Assembly (NCBI RefSeq): GCF_025399795.1
Contig: NZ_JAODTZ010000035.1
Coordinates: 1-64,000, forward strand
Reading direction: 5' to 3'
Length of the DNA: 64,000 nt
Source of the DNA: Streptomyces rhizosphaerihabitans
Lineage (GTDB): Bacteria; Actinomycetota; Actinomycetes; Streptomycetales; Streptomycetaceae
In this document: positions 51,066 to 59,127 of the stretch, in pieces
How the letters are laid out: each line of letters opens with the position of its first letter
Position numbering within the stretch: the first letter of the stretch is position 1
Position numbers and translations under genes: made by a program
The notes under the pieces: model-generated
What the model was told of the DNA's origin: nothing
The model's database searches: none
The model's input: the letters and a program-made list of their open reading frames with translations, nothing else

Positions 51066-51830
51066 ATGACGTCCACGAACGACCGCGTCGTCCCACCCGC
51101 CGCCCGGCGGCGCAGACGCCCCACCAAGTCCGGCGTCGTCCTCTCCGAGGAGCTGATCGTCGAGACCGCCCTGCGTCTGCTCAAGGAACACGGCGCCGAC
51201 GCGCTCACCGTCCGCCGCCTCGGCCTCGCCCTCGGCGCCGACCCCAGCGCCCTGTACCGCTACTTCCGCGACACCGACGACCTGCTGCTGGCCATCGCCG
51301 ACGAGCTCATCGGCCGGACGCTGCGGACCTGGCACCCCACGGGGGACTGGCGTGCCGACCTCAGGGACCTCGGCCTGCGCGTGCACTCCGGTTCCCTCGC
51401 CCATCCGCAGGCCGCCGTGCTCAGCTCCTACCGGGTGACCGGCCGGGTCCACGAGATCGCGGCGGTGGAGACGATCATCGGCGTGCTCCGCGGCGCGGGA
51501 TTCCCCGATCCCGAGGCCGTACGGATCTACCACGCCTTCGTCGACCAGGCGCTCGCGTTCGCGGCCCTGGACGCCGCGAGCGTCGCCCTGCCCCGGGCCG
51601 CACGGGACGCCGAGGCCGGCGTGTGGCGGGCGACGTACGCCCGGCTGCCCGTGGACAGCCACCCGAACATCGCGGCGACGGCCCGCCACCTCGTGCTCGA
51701 CATGGGACGCAGCGCCTATCCGACGGCGCTCGACCTGCTGCTGAGCGCGGCGGCGGCCCGGCTCACGGAGATCACCGGCGGCGGGGACGCGAAGGGAACC
51801 CCACAGCGCCCACCCGGCCCGTCACACTGA
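51066..51830 (+). CDS. TetR-family regulator
   Basis: A 254-residue regulator. After a basic N-terminus (RRRRPTKSG) the HTH reads EELIVETALRLLKEHGADAL with LTVRRLGLALGADPSALYRYF (core LALGADPSALYRYF). A TetR C-terminal domain with FVDQALAFAALDAA follows. ATG at 51066 has GGAGGGAG upstream. It is divergent from the permease and probably controls permease and amidohydrolase. Confidence 0.92.
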   Translation: MTSTNDRVVPPAARRRRRPTKSGVVLSEELIVETALRLLKEHGADALTVRRLGLALGADPSALYRYFRDTDDLLLAIADELIGRTLRTWHPTGDWRADLRDLGLRVHSGSLAHPQAAVLSSYRVTGRVHEIAAVETIIGVLRGAGFPDPEAVRIYHAFVDQALAFAALDAASVALPRAARDAEAGVWRATYARLPVDSHPNIAATARHLVLDMGRSAYPTALDLLLSAAAARLTEITGGGDAKGTPQRPPGPSH

Positions 51831-51922
51831 GGCACGCTCGGCCGTCAAACCCGGCGGAGCGACTTGCTCGCCCTTATCGCACGTGTGCCGCCGTACGCCG
51901 TCGACCAGGAGGCTGTCCGCAG

Positions 51923-52384
51923 ATGAACCCGCCCGCACGCACCCAGAAGCAGCGCAAGCAGGACACCCTCAACCGGCTGGAGAGCGATGTCGACGCCTGG
52001 GTGTCGACCGCCGACAGCGCCGGCGGAACGCCCTATCTGGTCCCGCTGTCCTACCTCTGGGACGGGACGACCGTGCTGCTGGCCACCCCCGCAGCCAGTC
52101 CCACGGGCCGCAACCTGCGGGCGACCGGCGCCGTACGGCTCGGGATCGGGCCGACCCGTGACGTGGTCATGATCGACGGCACCGTCCGGACACTCGAAGC
52201 CGACGAACTGCCGGACGGAACCGGCGACGCGTTCGCCACCAGGACCGGCTTCGACCCGCGCCGACTCACCACCCATTACCAGTACTTCAGTGTCACGCCA
52301 CAGCGCGTGCAGGCCTGGCGCGAGGCAAACGAGATCTCCGGCCGCGACCTCATGCGGGACGGTGAATGGCTGGTGGCCGACTGA
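51923..52384 (+). CDS. Pyridoxamine 5'-phosphate oxidase-fold protein
   Basis: A 153-residue split-barrel flavin/F420-binding protein. DVDAWVSTADSAGGTPYLVP, WDGTTVLLATP, PTGRNLRATGAVRLGIGPT and DVVMIDGTVRTLE give the family order. The ATG at 51923 follows GGAGG at a rather long 11 bases. It follows the TetR gene in the same direction after 92 bases and precedes a VOC protein gene. Substrate unknown. Confidence 0.85.
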   Translation: MNPPARTQKQRKQDTLNRLESDVDAWVSTADSAGGTPYLVPLSYLWDGTTVLLATPAASPTGRNLRATGAVRLGIGPTRDVVMIDGTVRTLEADELPDGTGDAFATRTGFDPRRLTTHYQYFSVTPQRVQAWREANEISGRDLMRDGEWLVAD

Positions 52385-52468
52385 ATTCCCCGAGCCGGGT
52401 AACCCGGGACGACAGGGCAGTGGCGGCCCGACGCCGCCCGTCGTCCCGGAACCCCTCACGGAGGAAAC

Positions 52469-52861
52469 ATGGCACTGGTCACGGCAGCCGTCGTGGTGCT
52501 GGACTGCGCCGAGCCCGAGAAGCTCGCCGCCTTCTACAAGGAACTGCTCGACGCCGAGGAGACGGACGCGAGCGCGAACCGCGTCGAGATCAAGGGCACC
52601 GACGGGATGCGGATGGCCTTCCGCCGTGACGGGAATGTCACACCGCCCAGCTGGCCGCGTCCCGAGAACGCCTTCCAGGCCCACATCGACTTCCACGTGG
52701 ACGACCTCGACCAGGTGGAGCTCGTGGTGGTCGGCCTGGGCGGCCGGCCGCTCGACACCAAGGACGCGTCCGGCCCGTACGAGGAACGTGGCTACGCCGA
52801 CCCGGCCGGACACTCCTTCACCCTGCGCTGCGTACGGTCGACGGCCCCCAAACAGGGCTGA
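52469..52861 (+). CDS. VOC-family (glyoxalase-like) protein
   Basis: A 130-residue protein of the vicinal oxygen chelate fold. VVLDCAEPEKLAAFYKELL is the first half's start and HIDFHVDDLDQVELVVVGLG the second's; YADPAGHSFTLRC is the closing strand. ATG at 52469 follows GGAGGAAAC. Such single-unit proteins may be enzymes or resistance/binding proteins; this one has no clear assignment. Confidence 0.88.
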   Translation: MALVTAAVVVLDCAEPEKLAAFYKELLDAEETDASANRVEIKGTDGMRMAFRRDGNVTPPSWPRPENAFQAHIDFHVDDLDQVELVVVGLGGRPLDTKDASGPYEERGYADPAGHSFTLRCVRSTAPKQG

Positions 52862-52871
52862 CCGGCCCGCC

Positions 52872-52940
52872 GCCGGAACCGGCCGGGGGTCTCCGCCGGA
52901 AACCGGCCGGGCTCCTCCCCGGAACCGGCCCGGAGTCTCC
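52872..52940. repeat. Three imperfect ~23-base tandem repeats
   Basis: Three successive units of the form CCGGAACCGGCC-N~11 (52872-52894, 52895-52918, 52919-52940) lie between the convergent VOC and DUF4235 genes. Each contains the palindrome CCGGNNCCGG, so the region can fold and may end transcription from both sides. Confidence 0.6.
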
Positions 52941-52952
52941 GCCGAGCGGGGC

Positions 52953-53258
52953 TCAGTCGCGGCCGGACTTGTCGGGGGAGGGCCACACGCCGGTGGAGCG
53001 TTCGATGGCCTTCGCGCCCGAGCGGTCCACCGCGCTGCGCACGACGGCGAAGATCGCGCCCTGGAGGGCGGCGGCGAGCAGCACCTCGCCCCAGCCGCGG
53101 TTCTTGTCCAGGGCGTCGGGAGCGTCTTCCTCGCGACGTATCGCCATCCAGGTCTTCTGGAAGGCGAGTCCGGCGAGGGAGCCTCCGGCCCAGCTCAGCA
53201 CGAAGCCGATCGGCTTGTAGGCCAGGGACAGCTGGCGCTTCTTCTGCTTCTTGGACAT
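52953..53258 (-). CDS. DUF4235 membrane protein
   Basis: A 101-residue protein. A basic N-terminus (KKQKKRQLSLAYKPIGFVLS) leads into one membrane segment (IGFVLSWAGGSLAGLAFQKT). The DUF4235 pattern NRGWGEVLLAAALQGAIFAV forms a second helix, and RSAVDRSGAKAIERSTGVWP closes it. ATG at 53258 follows GGAGCC. Function unknown; common in actinomycetes. Confidence 0.88.
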   Translation of the reverse strand: MSKKQKKRQLSLAYKPIGFVLSWAGGSLAGLAFQKTWMAIRREEDAPDALDKNRGWGEVLLAAALQGAIFAVVRSAVDRSGAKAIERSTGVWPSPDKSGRD

Positions 53259-53408
53259 CTGAGGCTCCTTCTCCGCTCCCGAGGCCGCGGGCGTGCGCCG
53301 GCCTCCTCCCACCGGGTACGGGTGCCCGATGTGCGGCACCCCTACCCCTCGGTCCGATTCTGTCGGCCGGCGCGGTGTGAGGTGGAGGGCCAGGGGAAAC
53401 CGGCCGGT

Positions 53409-54509
53409 GTGAGCGGTGAAGAAACGAAGGAATCGACGGATCGCGACCATTCGACGCGCCGGAAGCAGCAGGATCGGCGGAATCGGCGGAATCGGCAGAA
53501 GGAGGACGGCTCGGACAGCAGGACCAGGGTCACCGTGATCGTGGCACTGGGCGCGAACCTGCTGATCGCCGTGGCCAAGGCCGTGGGCGGACTGATCGCG
53601 GGATCGCCCGCGCTGCTCTCGGAGGCCGCGCACTCCGTGGCGGACAGCATGAACGAGGTGTTCCTGCTGGCCGCGCTCCGCCGCAGTCGCCGCCCCGCCG
53701 ACCGCAGGCATCCGTTCGGCTACGGCAAGGAACGGTTCTTCTGGTCCCTGCTCGCGGCCGTCGGCATCTTCGTCATGGGCGGCTGCTTCTCGTTCTTCCA
53801 GGGCTTCGAGGCGCTCCGCAACGGCGCCGACGAATCCTTCGGGGGCTACATGGTGGGCATCGCGGTGCTCGTTGTCGCCCTGCTCGCCGAGGGCGGCTCG
53901 CTGTTGCGGGCGCTGCACCAGGTACGCGGTCAGGGCGGTGCCGGCGGCATGCGGGACCCCGCCCTGCGTACCGTCGTCGCCGAGGACGGTACGGCGGTGC
54001 TCGGCGTGAGCCTCGCGATCGTCGGCATGGTGCTCCACATGGTCACGGGCCAGGTCGTGTGGGAGGCCTCCGCCTCCTTCGCCATCGGGCTGCTGCTCGT
54101 GTGCATCGCCTTCTGGCTCGGCCGGGACGCGCGCGAACAGCTCATCGGGCGGGCCGTCGACGAGGAGCAGAGCGGCCGGATCCGCGAACTGCTGAAGGCG
54201 CAGCCCGAGATCGACAGCGTCGAGGCGCTGCTGACCATGGAGCTGGGCCTCGACTCGACCTTGGTGGCCGCCCGGATCGATCTGGTTCCCGGGCTCGACA
54301 GCGAGGAGGTCGAGGAGGTCGCCGTCCGCATCAAACGCTCGGTCGCCCACACCTTCCCCGAGGCCGACCAGATCTTCCTCGACGTGACCGACGCCCGGGC
54401 GGCGCGAGCGGCCGCGCGCCGCGGCGAGACGGGGGCGAGCGACCGGGCGGGGGCCCGCGACGCGACAGCAGGAAACCCCGCCGCGACGGGGGAACGCGGC
54501 GGGGCCTGA
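53409..54509 (+). CDS. Cation diffusion facilitator (CDF) metal exporter
   Basis: A 366-residue exporter of divalent metal ions (Zn, Co, Fe or Cd class) by proton exchange. After a charged N-terminus (DRRNRRNRQKEDG) the first helix ALGANLLIAVAKAVGGLIAG is followed by the CDF signature SPALLSEAAHSVADSMNEVF, with the second-helix HSxxD metal motif in HSVAD. About six helices and a C-terminal cytoplasmic domain (IDSVEALLTMELGLDSTLVA) follow, then an Ala/Gly/Arg tail. GTG at 53409 has AGGGGAAA upstream. Convergent with the nitroreductase-like gene. Confidence 0.9.
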   Translation: MSGEETKESTDRDHSTRRKQQDRRNRRNRQKEDGSDSRTRVTVIVALGANLLIAVAKAVGGLIAGSPALLSEAAHSVADSMNEVFLLAALRRSRRPADRRHPFGYGKERFFWSLLAAVGIFVMGGCFSFFQGFEALRNGADESFGGYMVGIAVLVVALLAEGGSLLRALHQVRGQGGAGGMRDPALRTVVAEDGTAVLGVSLAIVGMVLHMVTGQVVWEASASFAIGLLLVCIAFWLGRDAREQLIGRAVDEEQSGRIRELLKAQPEIDSVEALLTMELGLDSTLVAARIDLVPGLDSEEVEEVAVRIKRSVAHTFPEADQIFLDVTDARAARAAARRGETGASDRAGARDATAGNPAATGERGGA

Positions 54510-54615
54510 CACGCGAATGCCCGACGTCCGACGCTTCATGCACATCGGCACCGCCGAATCCGGGAGTGTCCGGCGCCGCCCGGTGTACCGGACGTGCCGT
54601 CCGGCCCGCGCACAG

Positions 54616-54659
54616 GGAAGGGGCCCGTACCGGTGCGCGTGCCGGTACGGGCCCCTTCC
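54616..54659. terminator. 18-bp bidirectional terminator
   Basis: A perfect 18-base stem (54616-54633 with 54642-54659; first arm begins GGAAGGGGCCCG) and an eight-base loop lie between the convergent CDF exporter and the F420-type gene. It can end both transcripts. Confidence 0.85.
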
Positions 54660-54691
54660 CCGCGTGGGTGTTCCCTGAGAGTGGGCCGGAG

Positions 54692-55135
54692 TCAGCCGGT
54701 CGGCTCCAGTACGAAGACGGGGATCTCCCGGTCGGTCTTCTTCTGATAGTCGGCGTACGGGGGATACGCGGCGACCGCGCGCTCCCACCACTGGGCCTTC
54801 TCCTCGCCGGTGATCTCCCGGGCCGTGAACTTCTTGCGCACGGGCCCGTCCTGGAGCTCGACGTGAGGATCGGACGTGATGTTGAAGTACCAGACCGGAT
54901 GCTTGGGAGCACCACCGAGCGACGCCACCACCGCGTAGCGTCCGTCGTGCTCGACGCGCATCAGCGGGGTCTTGCGGATCTTGCCGCTCTTGGCACCGCG
55001 TGTCGTGAGAATGATGACGGGCATGCCGGTGTCCATCAGTGTCGTTCCCTTGGTCCCACCGGAACCCTCGTACAACTCCACCTGGTCCCGCACCCACTGC
55101 GTGGGGCTGGGCTCGTACTCGCCCTCAAGTGGCAT
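54692..55135 (-). CDS. F420-dependent nitroreductase-family (DDN-like) protein
   Basis: A 147-residue split-barrel protein of the deazaflavin-dependent nitroreductase family. MPVIILTTRGAKSGKIRKTP is the F420-binding signature, followed by LMRVEHDGRYAVVASLGGAP, HPVWYFNITSDPHVELQDG and ERAVAAYPPYADYQKKTDR. ATG at 55135 follows GGGACGGAAG. Reduces quinones or nitro compounds in known members. Confidence 0.92.
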   Translation of the reverse strand: MPLEGEYEPSPTQWVRDQVELYEGSGGTKGTTLMDTGMPVIILTTRGAKSGKIRKTPLMRVEHDGRYAVVASLGGAPKHPVWYFNITSDPHVELQDGPVRKKFTAREITGEEKAQWWERAVAAYPPYADYQKKTDREIPVFVLEPTG

Positions 55136-55304
55136 GACTTCCGTCCCATCGTCGCGTCGGACTGGTCGTGTCTCGGGACGATTCAACACCAGTGCGGACG
55201 TGAATCTTCCGCACCGCCGCCCCGCGTGGCTTTCCGCGCCGGGCCGATCCCCCGGTGAGGTGTACCGGGAGATCGGGCGCACACCTGCGACAGACCTCGT
55301 GCTC

Positions 55305-55937
55305 TCATGGCGCGGCCATCAGGACCCGTACGGCCAGCAGCATGATCAGGCCGCTCGACGCGAGCCCCGTCACCAGCCGTCCCCGGTGGCCCGTCAGGGT
55401 TCGGCCGAGCAGTGCGCCGCCCCCGGCGATCAGGAGCTGCCAGCTCGCGGACGCGGCGAACGCGGCGAGGACGAACACCCCCTGCTCCAGGGGACGTACC
55501 GCCTCGGCCGTACGGCTGCCGAGCACCAGCGCGGCGAAGTAGACGACCGTGGTGGGGTTGAGCAGGGTGATCCCCAGCAGCGCCAGGTAGGCGCGGGCCG
55601 GGTGCGGGGGATCCTGGCCGGTCCGTTCGGCGAGCCGGCGCTCGCGGTACTGGCGGACCGCGCCGATCGCACCGCGGACCGCCAGCGCGGCGAGGACCAG
55701 CACGGAGGCCCACCGCAGCGGGAGCAGTATCGGCTGGAGCCCGGCGGCGAGCGCCGTACCGCCGAGGGCGGCGACGAGGGCGTACAGTCCGTCGGCCGTC
55801 GCGACGCCCAGCGCGGCCGAGGCGCCGATCCGCAGGGACGTACGAGCGGTGAGGGAGACGAGATAGGTCGCGACCGCTCCCACGGGCATGGCGATGCCAT
55901 AGCCCGCGAGAAGCCCCGCGACGAGCGCGGCCGTCAC
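55305..55937 (-). CDS. LysE-family exporter
   Basis: A 210-residue membrane exporter with six helices. GLLAGYGIAMPVGAVATYLV at residues ~8-28 is the LysE signature region, and LLGITLLNPTTVVYFAALVL (near 125) carries the conserved LNP motif. GTG at 55937 starts just before the first helix; no strong ribosome site is seen and upstream frame adds only Pro/Ala-rich residues. Exports amino acids or analogues; specificity unknown. Confidence 0.86.
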   Translation of the reverse strand: MTAALVAGLLAGYGIAMPVGAVATYLVSLTARTSLRIGASAALGVATADGLYALVAALGGTALAAGLQPILLPLRWASVLVLAALAVRGAIGAVRQYRERRLAERTGQDPPHPARAYLALLGITLLNPTTVVYFAALVLGSRTAEAVRPLEQGVFVLAAFAASASWQLLIAGGGALLGRTLTGHRGRLVTGLASSGLIMLLAVRVLMAAP

Positions 55938-56294
55938 GACCGGGGAAGCTCGGGCCTCCGCGGTCGGCCGGGCTGCTGCTGGACTCGCACCGGACGAACG
56001 GCGGCGGAGGTCGGCGGCAGGAAGGCTTCGATCGTGGACATGGGCCGATGTTCGGGCCACCGGACATGCCTGCGCAACCGATTTTCGGAAGGGTGTTCTG
56101 GAGGAGTTCGAGCCATGACCGCGCAGGCTGGGCGTCGGCGGGGCGGGAAACCGGGGGAAAACCGGAAGCGGGCCCGCCCTGCTTCGGCCAGATCGCGCGA
56201 TCGGCTCATCTGGCCGAACTTCGCGTGGCCGGATAGGTGCCTGGGGCATCTAATGAAGATCGGCAAGAGGGAACCGTCGCATGTGAGGTCACTC

Positions 56295-57551
56295 ATGACA
56301 GAAACTCCCCTGACCCAGTCCCCGGCATCAGAGCTCTCCGCGGCCCGGTCCGCCGCGGCCCGGCTCGATCCACCGATCGCCTTCCCGCAGGACCGAACGT
56401 GCCCCTACCACCCGCCCGCCGCCTACGCGCCGTTGCGTGAGGGGCGTCCGCTGTCTCGGATCTCCCTCTTCGACGGACGTGGAGTCTGGGTGGTCACCGG
56501 TCACGCCGTCGCCCGTGAACTCCTCGCCGACCCGCGGCTGTCCTCGGACCGCACGCTGCGGGCGTTCCCGGCGGTCACCGAGCGGTTCGCGGCGGCGCGC
56601 AACCGCCGGATCGCGCTGCTCGGTGTCGACGACCCTGAGCACCACGTCCAACGCCGCATGCTGGTACCGAGTTTCACCCTCAAGCGGACCGGCGCGCTGC
56701 GCCCCGGCATCCAGGAGACCGTCGACCGGCTGCTCGACCGGATGGCCGAACAGGGCCCGCCGGCCGAGCTGGTGAACGACTTCGCGCTCCCCGTGCCCTC
56801 CATGGTGATCTGCGCCCTCCTCGGTGTTCCGTACGGCGACCACGACTTCTTCGAGGCGCAGTCCCGTCGGCTGCTGCGTGGCCCGGCCGCCGTCGACACC
56901 GAGGACGCCCGCGACCAACTGGACGCCTATTTCGGGTCGTTGATCGACCGTAAGCAGAAGGATCCCGGGGACGGACTCCTCGACGAACTCATCCACGATC
57001 AGCTGCGCGAGGGAAGGGCGGACCGCCAGGAGCTGATCTCGCTGGCGACCATCCTGCTCGTCGCCGGGCACGAGACGACGGCGAACATGATCTCGCTCGG
57101 CACCTTCACCCTGCTCAGGCATCCGGAGCGGCTCGCCGAACTGCGGGCGGAACCGGCGCTGATGCCCGCCGCCGTCGAGGAGTTGCTGCGGTTCCTGTCC
57201 ATCGCGGACGGGCTGCTCCGCGTCGCGACCGAGGACATCGAGGTGGCCGGGACGACGATCCGCGAAGACGAGGGCGTTGTCTTCTCCACGTCCGTCATCA
57301 ACCGTGACGAGCACACCTTCCCCGGGCCCGACGCCCTGGACTGGCACCGCTCGGCCCGGCACCATGTCGCGTTCGGCTTCGGCATCCACCAGTGCCTGGG
57401 CCAGAACCTCGCCCGGGCCGAGATGGAGATCGCGTTGCTGTCGCTCTTCGACCGGTTCCCCGGCCTGCGGCTCGCCGCCCCCGCCGACGCCATCGCGTTC
57501 AAGCCCGGAGACACGATCCAGGGGATGCTGGAACTCCCCGTGACCTGGTAA
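56295..57551 (+). CDS. Cytochrome P450
   Basis: A 418-residue soluble haem monooxygenase. I-helix oxygen-binding AGHETT at 257-262; ExxR in VEELLRF (E296-R299); haem-ligand loop FGFGIHQCLG with Cys367; and LARAEMEIA after it. The overall pattern is that of bacterial class I P450s such as the CYP105 group. ATG at 56295 follows GAGGTC; the frame is open upstream without P450 similarity. A 3Fe-4S ferredoxin gene follows 14 bases later, its probable electron donor. Substrate unknown. Confidence 0.95.
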   Translation: MTETPLTQSPASELSAARSAAARLDPPIAFPQDRTCPYHPPAAYAPLREGRPLSRISLFDGRGVWVVTGHAVARELLADPRLSSDRTLRAFPAVTERFAAARNRRIALLGVDDPEHHVQRRMLVPSFTLKRTGALRPGIQETVDRLLDRMAEQGPPAELVNDFALPVPSMVICALLGVPYGDHDFFEAQSRRLLRGPAAVDTEDARDQLDAYFGSLIDRKQKDPGDGLLDELIHDQLREGRADRQELISLATILLVAGHETTANMISLGTFTLLRHPERLAELRAEPALMPAAVEELLRFLSIADGLLRVATEDIEVAGTTIREDEGVVFSTSVINRDEHTFPGPDALDWHRSARHHVAFGFGIHQCLGQNLARAEMEIALLSLFDRFPGLRLAAPADAIAFKPGDTIQGMLELPVTW

Positions 57552-57565
57552 GGGGCTTGGTGGGT

Positions 57566-57766
57566 ATGGACATCGGCATCGCGATCGACAAGGACGTCTG
57601 CATCGGCGCGGGCCAGTGCGCCCTCGCCGCCCCGGGCGTCTTCACCCAGGACGACGACGGATTCAGCGCGCTGCTGCCGGGCCGCGCGGACGGCGACGGC
57701 GACCCGATGCTGGGGGAGGCGGTACGGGCGTGCCCGGTCGGCGCCATCACGGTGACGCAGGCCTGA
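57566..57766 (+). CDS. 3Fe-4S ferredoxin, P450 redox partner
   Basis: A 66-residue ferredoxin. Cys residues are in DVCIGAGQCALAAPGVF and ACPVGAITV: C-x5-C then CP, the layout of single 3Fe-4S (SoyB/FdxH-like) ferredoxins that feed P450s in Streptomyces. It starts 14 bases after the P450 stop, so the pair is one operon. ATG at 57566; GGTGGG precedes it. Confidence 0.93.
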   Translation: MDIGIAIDKDVCIGAGQCALAAPGVFTQDDDGFSALLPGRADGDGDPMLGEAVRACPVGAITVTQA

Positions 57767-58029
57767 GGCACTTCTTCGGCCTCGGTGCGCATGGCGGGCG
57801 GCCGGCTCGCCGCACGCCATGCGCGCGGGCGTGCGGCGTGCGGCCCGACGGCAGCCAGGGCGTCCTCTCCGAAGCCACCGAACTCGGTGCCCGCCCCGTT
57901 CGTTGGCTGTCAGAGACGGAGAACGCCCGTCCTCCCGTGTCAGTGTCCGCAACCGCATCCAGAACCGCATCCAGATCCGTGTCCGAGTCGCATCAGTGTC
58001 CGTTTCCATCCGTGTGCCGAGGAGTCCCC

Positions 58030-58488
58030 ATGAGCGACCGTCCGCCCCTGCCGCCCTTCACCCGCGAGACCGCCCTCCAGAAGGTCCAGGCCGCCGAGGA
58101 CGCCTGGAACACCCGCGACCCGCACAAGGTCTCGCTCGCCTACTCGGAGGACTCGGTCTGGCGCAACCGGGACACCTTTGTCACGGGCCGCGCCCGGATC
58201 GTCGAGCTGCTCACGGCCAAGTGGGCCCGCGAGCACGAATACGCCCTGCGCAAGAACCTCTGGGCCTTCGACGGCAACCGCATCGCCGTCCGTTTCCAGT
58301 ACGAGTCGCGGGACGCCGACGGCCAGTGGTGGCGCTCCTACGGCAACGAACTGTGGGAGTTCGACGAGCACGGTCTGATGACCCGGCGCGAAGCCTCCAT
58401 CAACGACGTTCCGATCGAGGAGAAGGAACGACGGATCCTCGGCCCGCGCCCGGAGTCGGAATGCGGGGAGACCTTCCCTCTCGAGTAG
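58030..58488 (+). CDS. NTF2-like protein (DUF1348)
   Basis: A 152-residue protein of the SnoaL/NTF2 cone fold, DUF1348 type: ALQKVQAAEDAWNTRDPHKV, LAYSEDSVWRNRDTFVTGRA, NRIAVRFQYESRDADGQWWR, GNELWEFDEHGLMTRREASI and a tail with NDVPI. ATG at 58030 follows GAGGAG. Role unknown; it follows the P450-ferredoxin pair after 263 bases. Confidence 0.9.
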   Translation: MSDRPPLPPFTRETALQKVQAAEDAWNTRDPHKVSLAYSEDSVWRNRDTFVTGRARIVELLTAKWAREHEYALRKNLWAFDGNRIAVRFQYESRDADGQWWRSYGNELWEFDEHGLMTRREASINDVPIEEKERRILGPRPESECGETFPLE

Positions 58489-58540
58489 GGGAGCCCTGCC
58501 CCCTTCGGTGGCGAGGCCGGATCTTCCATAGGGTTCCCCT

Positions 58541-59074
58541 GTGAGCGAACCCACCGAGAAGCCCTTCCTCTACGTCGTCGTGTGCGCGGCGGGCATCGCC
58601 GAGGACATCGGCACGTTGATCACCGCGGCGCAGGAGCGGGGCTGGGAGGTCGGCGTCATCGCCACGCCCCAGGGACTCGGCTTCTTCGACGCGGCGGCGG
58701 TCGAGGAGCGGACCGGCCGCCCGATCCGCTCCGCCTGGCGGGCCCCGGGGGATCCGCGCCCCTTCCCCGCACCGGACGCGGTGGCCCTCGCACCGGCCAC
58801 CTTCAACACCGTCAACAAGTGGGCGTCGGGCATATCCGACACCCTCGCCCTCGGAACGCTGTGCGAGGCATACGGACTCGGCGTCCCCATCGCCGTACTG
58901 CCCTGTGTGAACGAGGCGTTGGCGGCTCACCCCGCCTACCGCGCCAGTGTCGAGAGGCTGAACGGGATGGGCGTCCGCTTCGGTGACCCGTACGCCGGGG
59001 AGGTCCAACAGGACGGCGGGCGAAAGGATTTCCAGTGGGAGCGGGTGCTGGACCTGCTCACGCCCGACGAGTGA
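58541..59074 (+). CDS. Flavoprotein of the HFCD (PPC decarboxylase-like) family
   Basis: A 177-residue FMN-binding protein of the HFCD family. YVVVCAAGIAEDIGTLITAA is the first strand, GVIATPQGLGFFDAAAVEER the second, and APATFNTVNKWASGISDTLA the conserved PATxNTxNKxAxGIxDxL motif. GTG at 58541. The HFCD fold covers EpiD-type peptide decarboxylases and phosphopantothenoylcysteine decarboxylase; the specific substrate is not known. It converges with the glycosyltransferase gene. Confidence 0.88.
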   Translation: MSEPTEKPFLYVVVCAAGIAEDIGTLITAAQERGWEVGVIATPQGLGFFDAAAVEERTGRPIRSAWRAPGDPRPFPAPDAVALAPATFNTVNKWASGISDTLALGTLCEAYGLGVPIAVLPCVNEALAAHPAYRASVERLNGMGVRFGDPYAGEVQQDGGRKDFQWERVLDLLTPDE

Positions 59075-59127
59075 TGGCGGGTCGCGTCACACCCGACCGG
59101 TGACGGTGACGGTGACGTCGGGTCGGC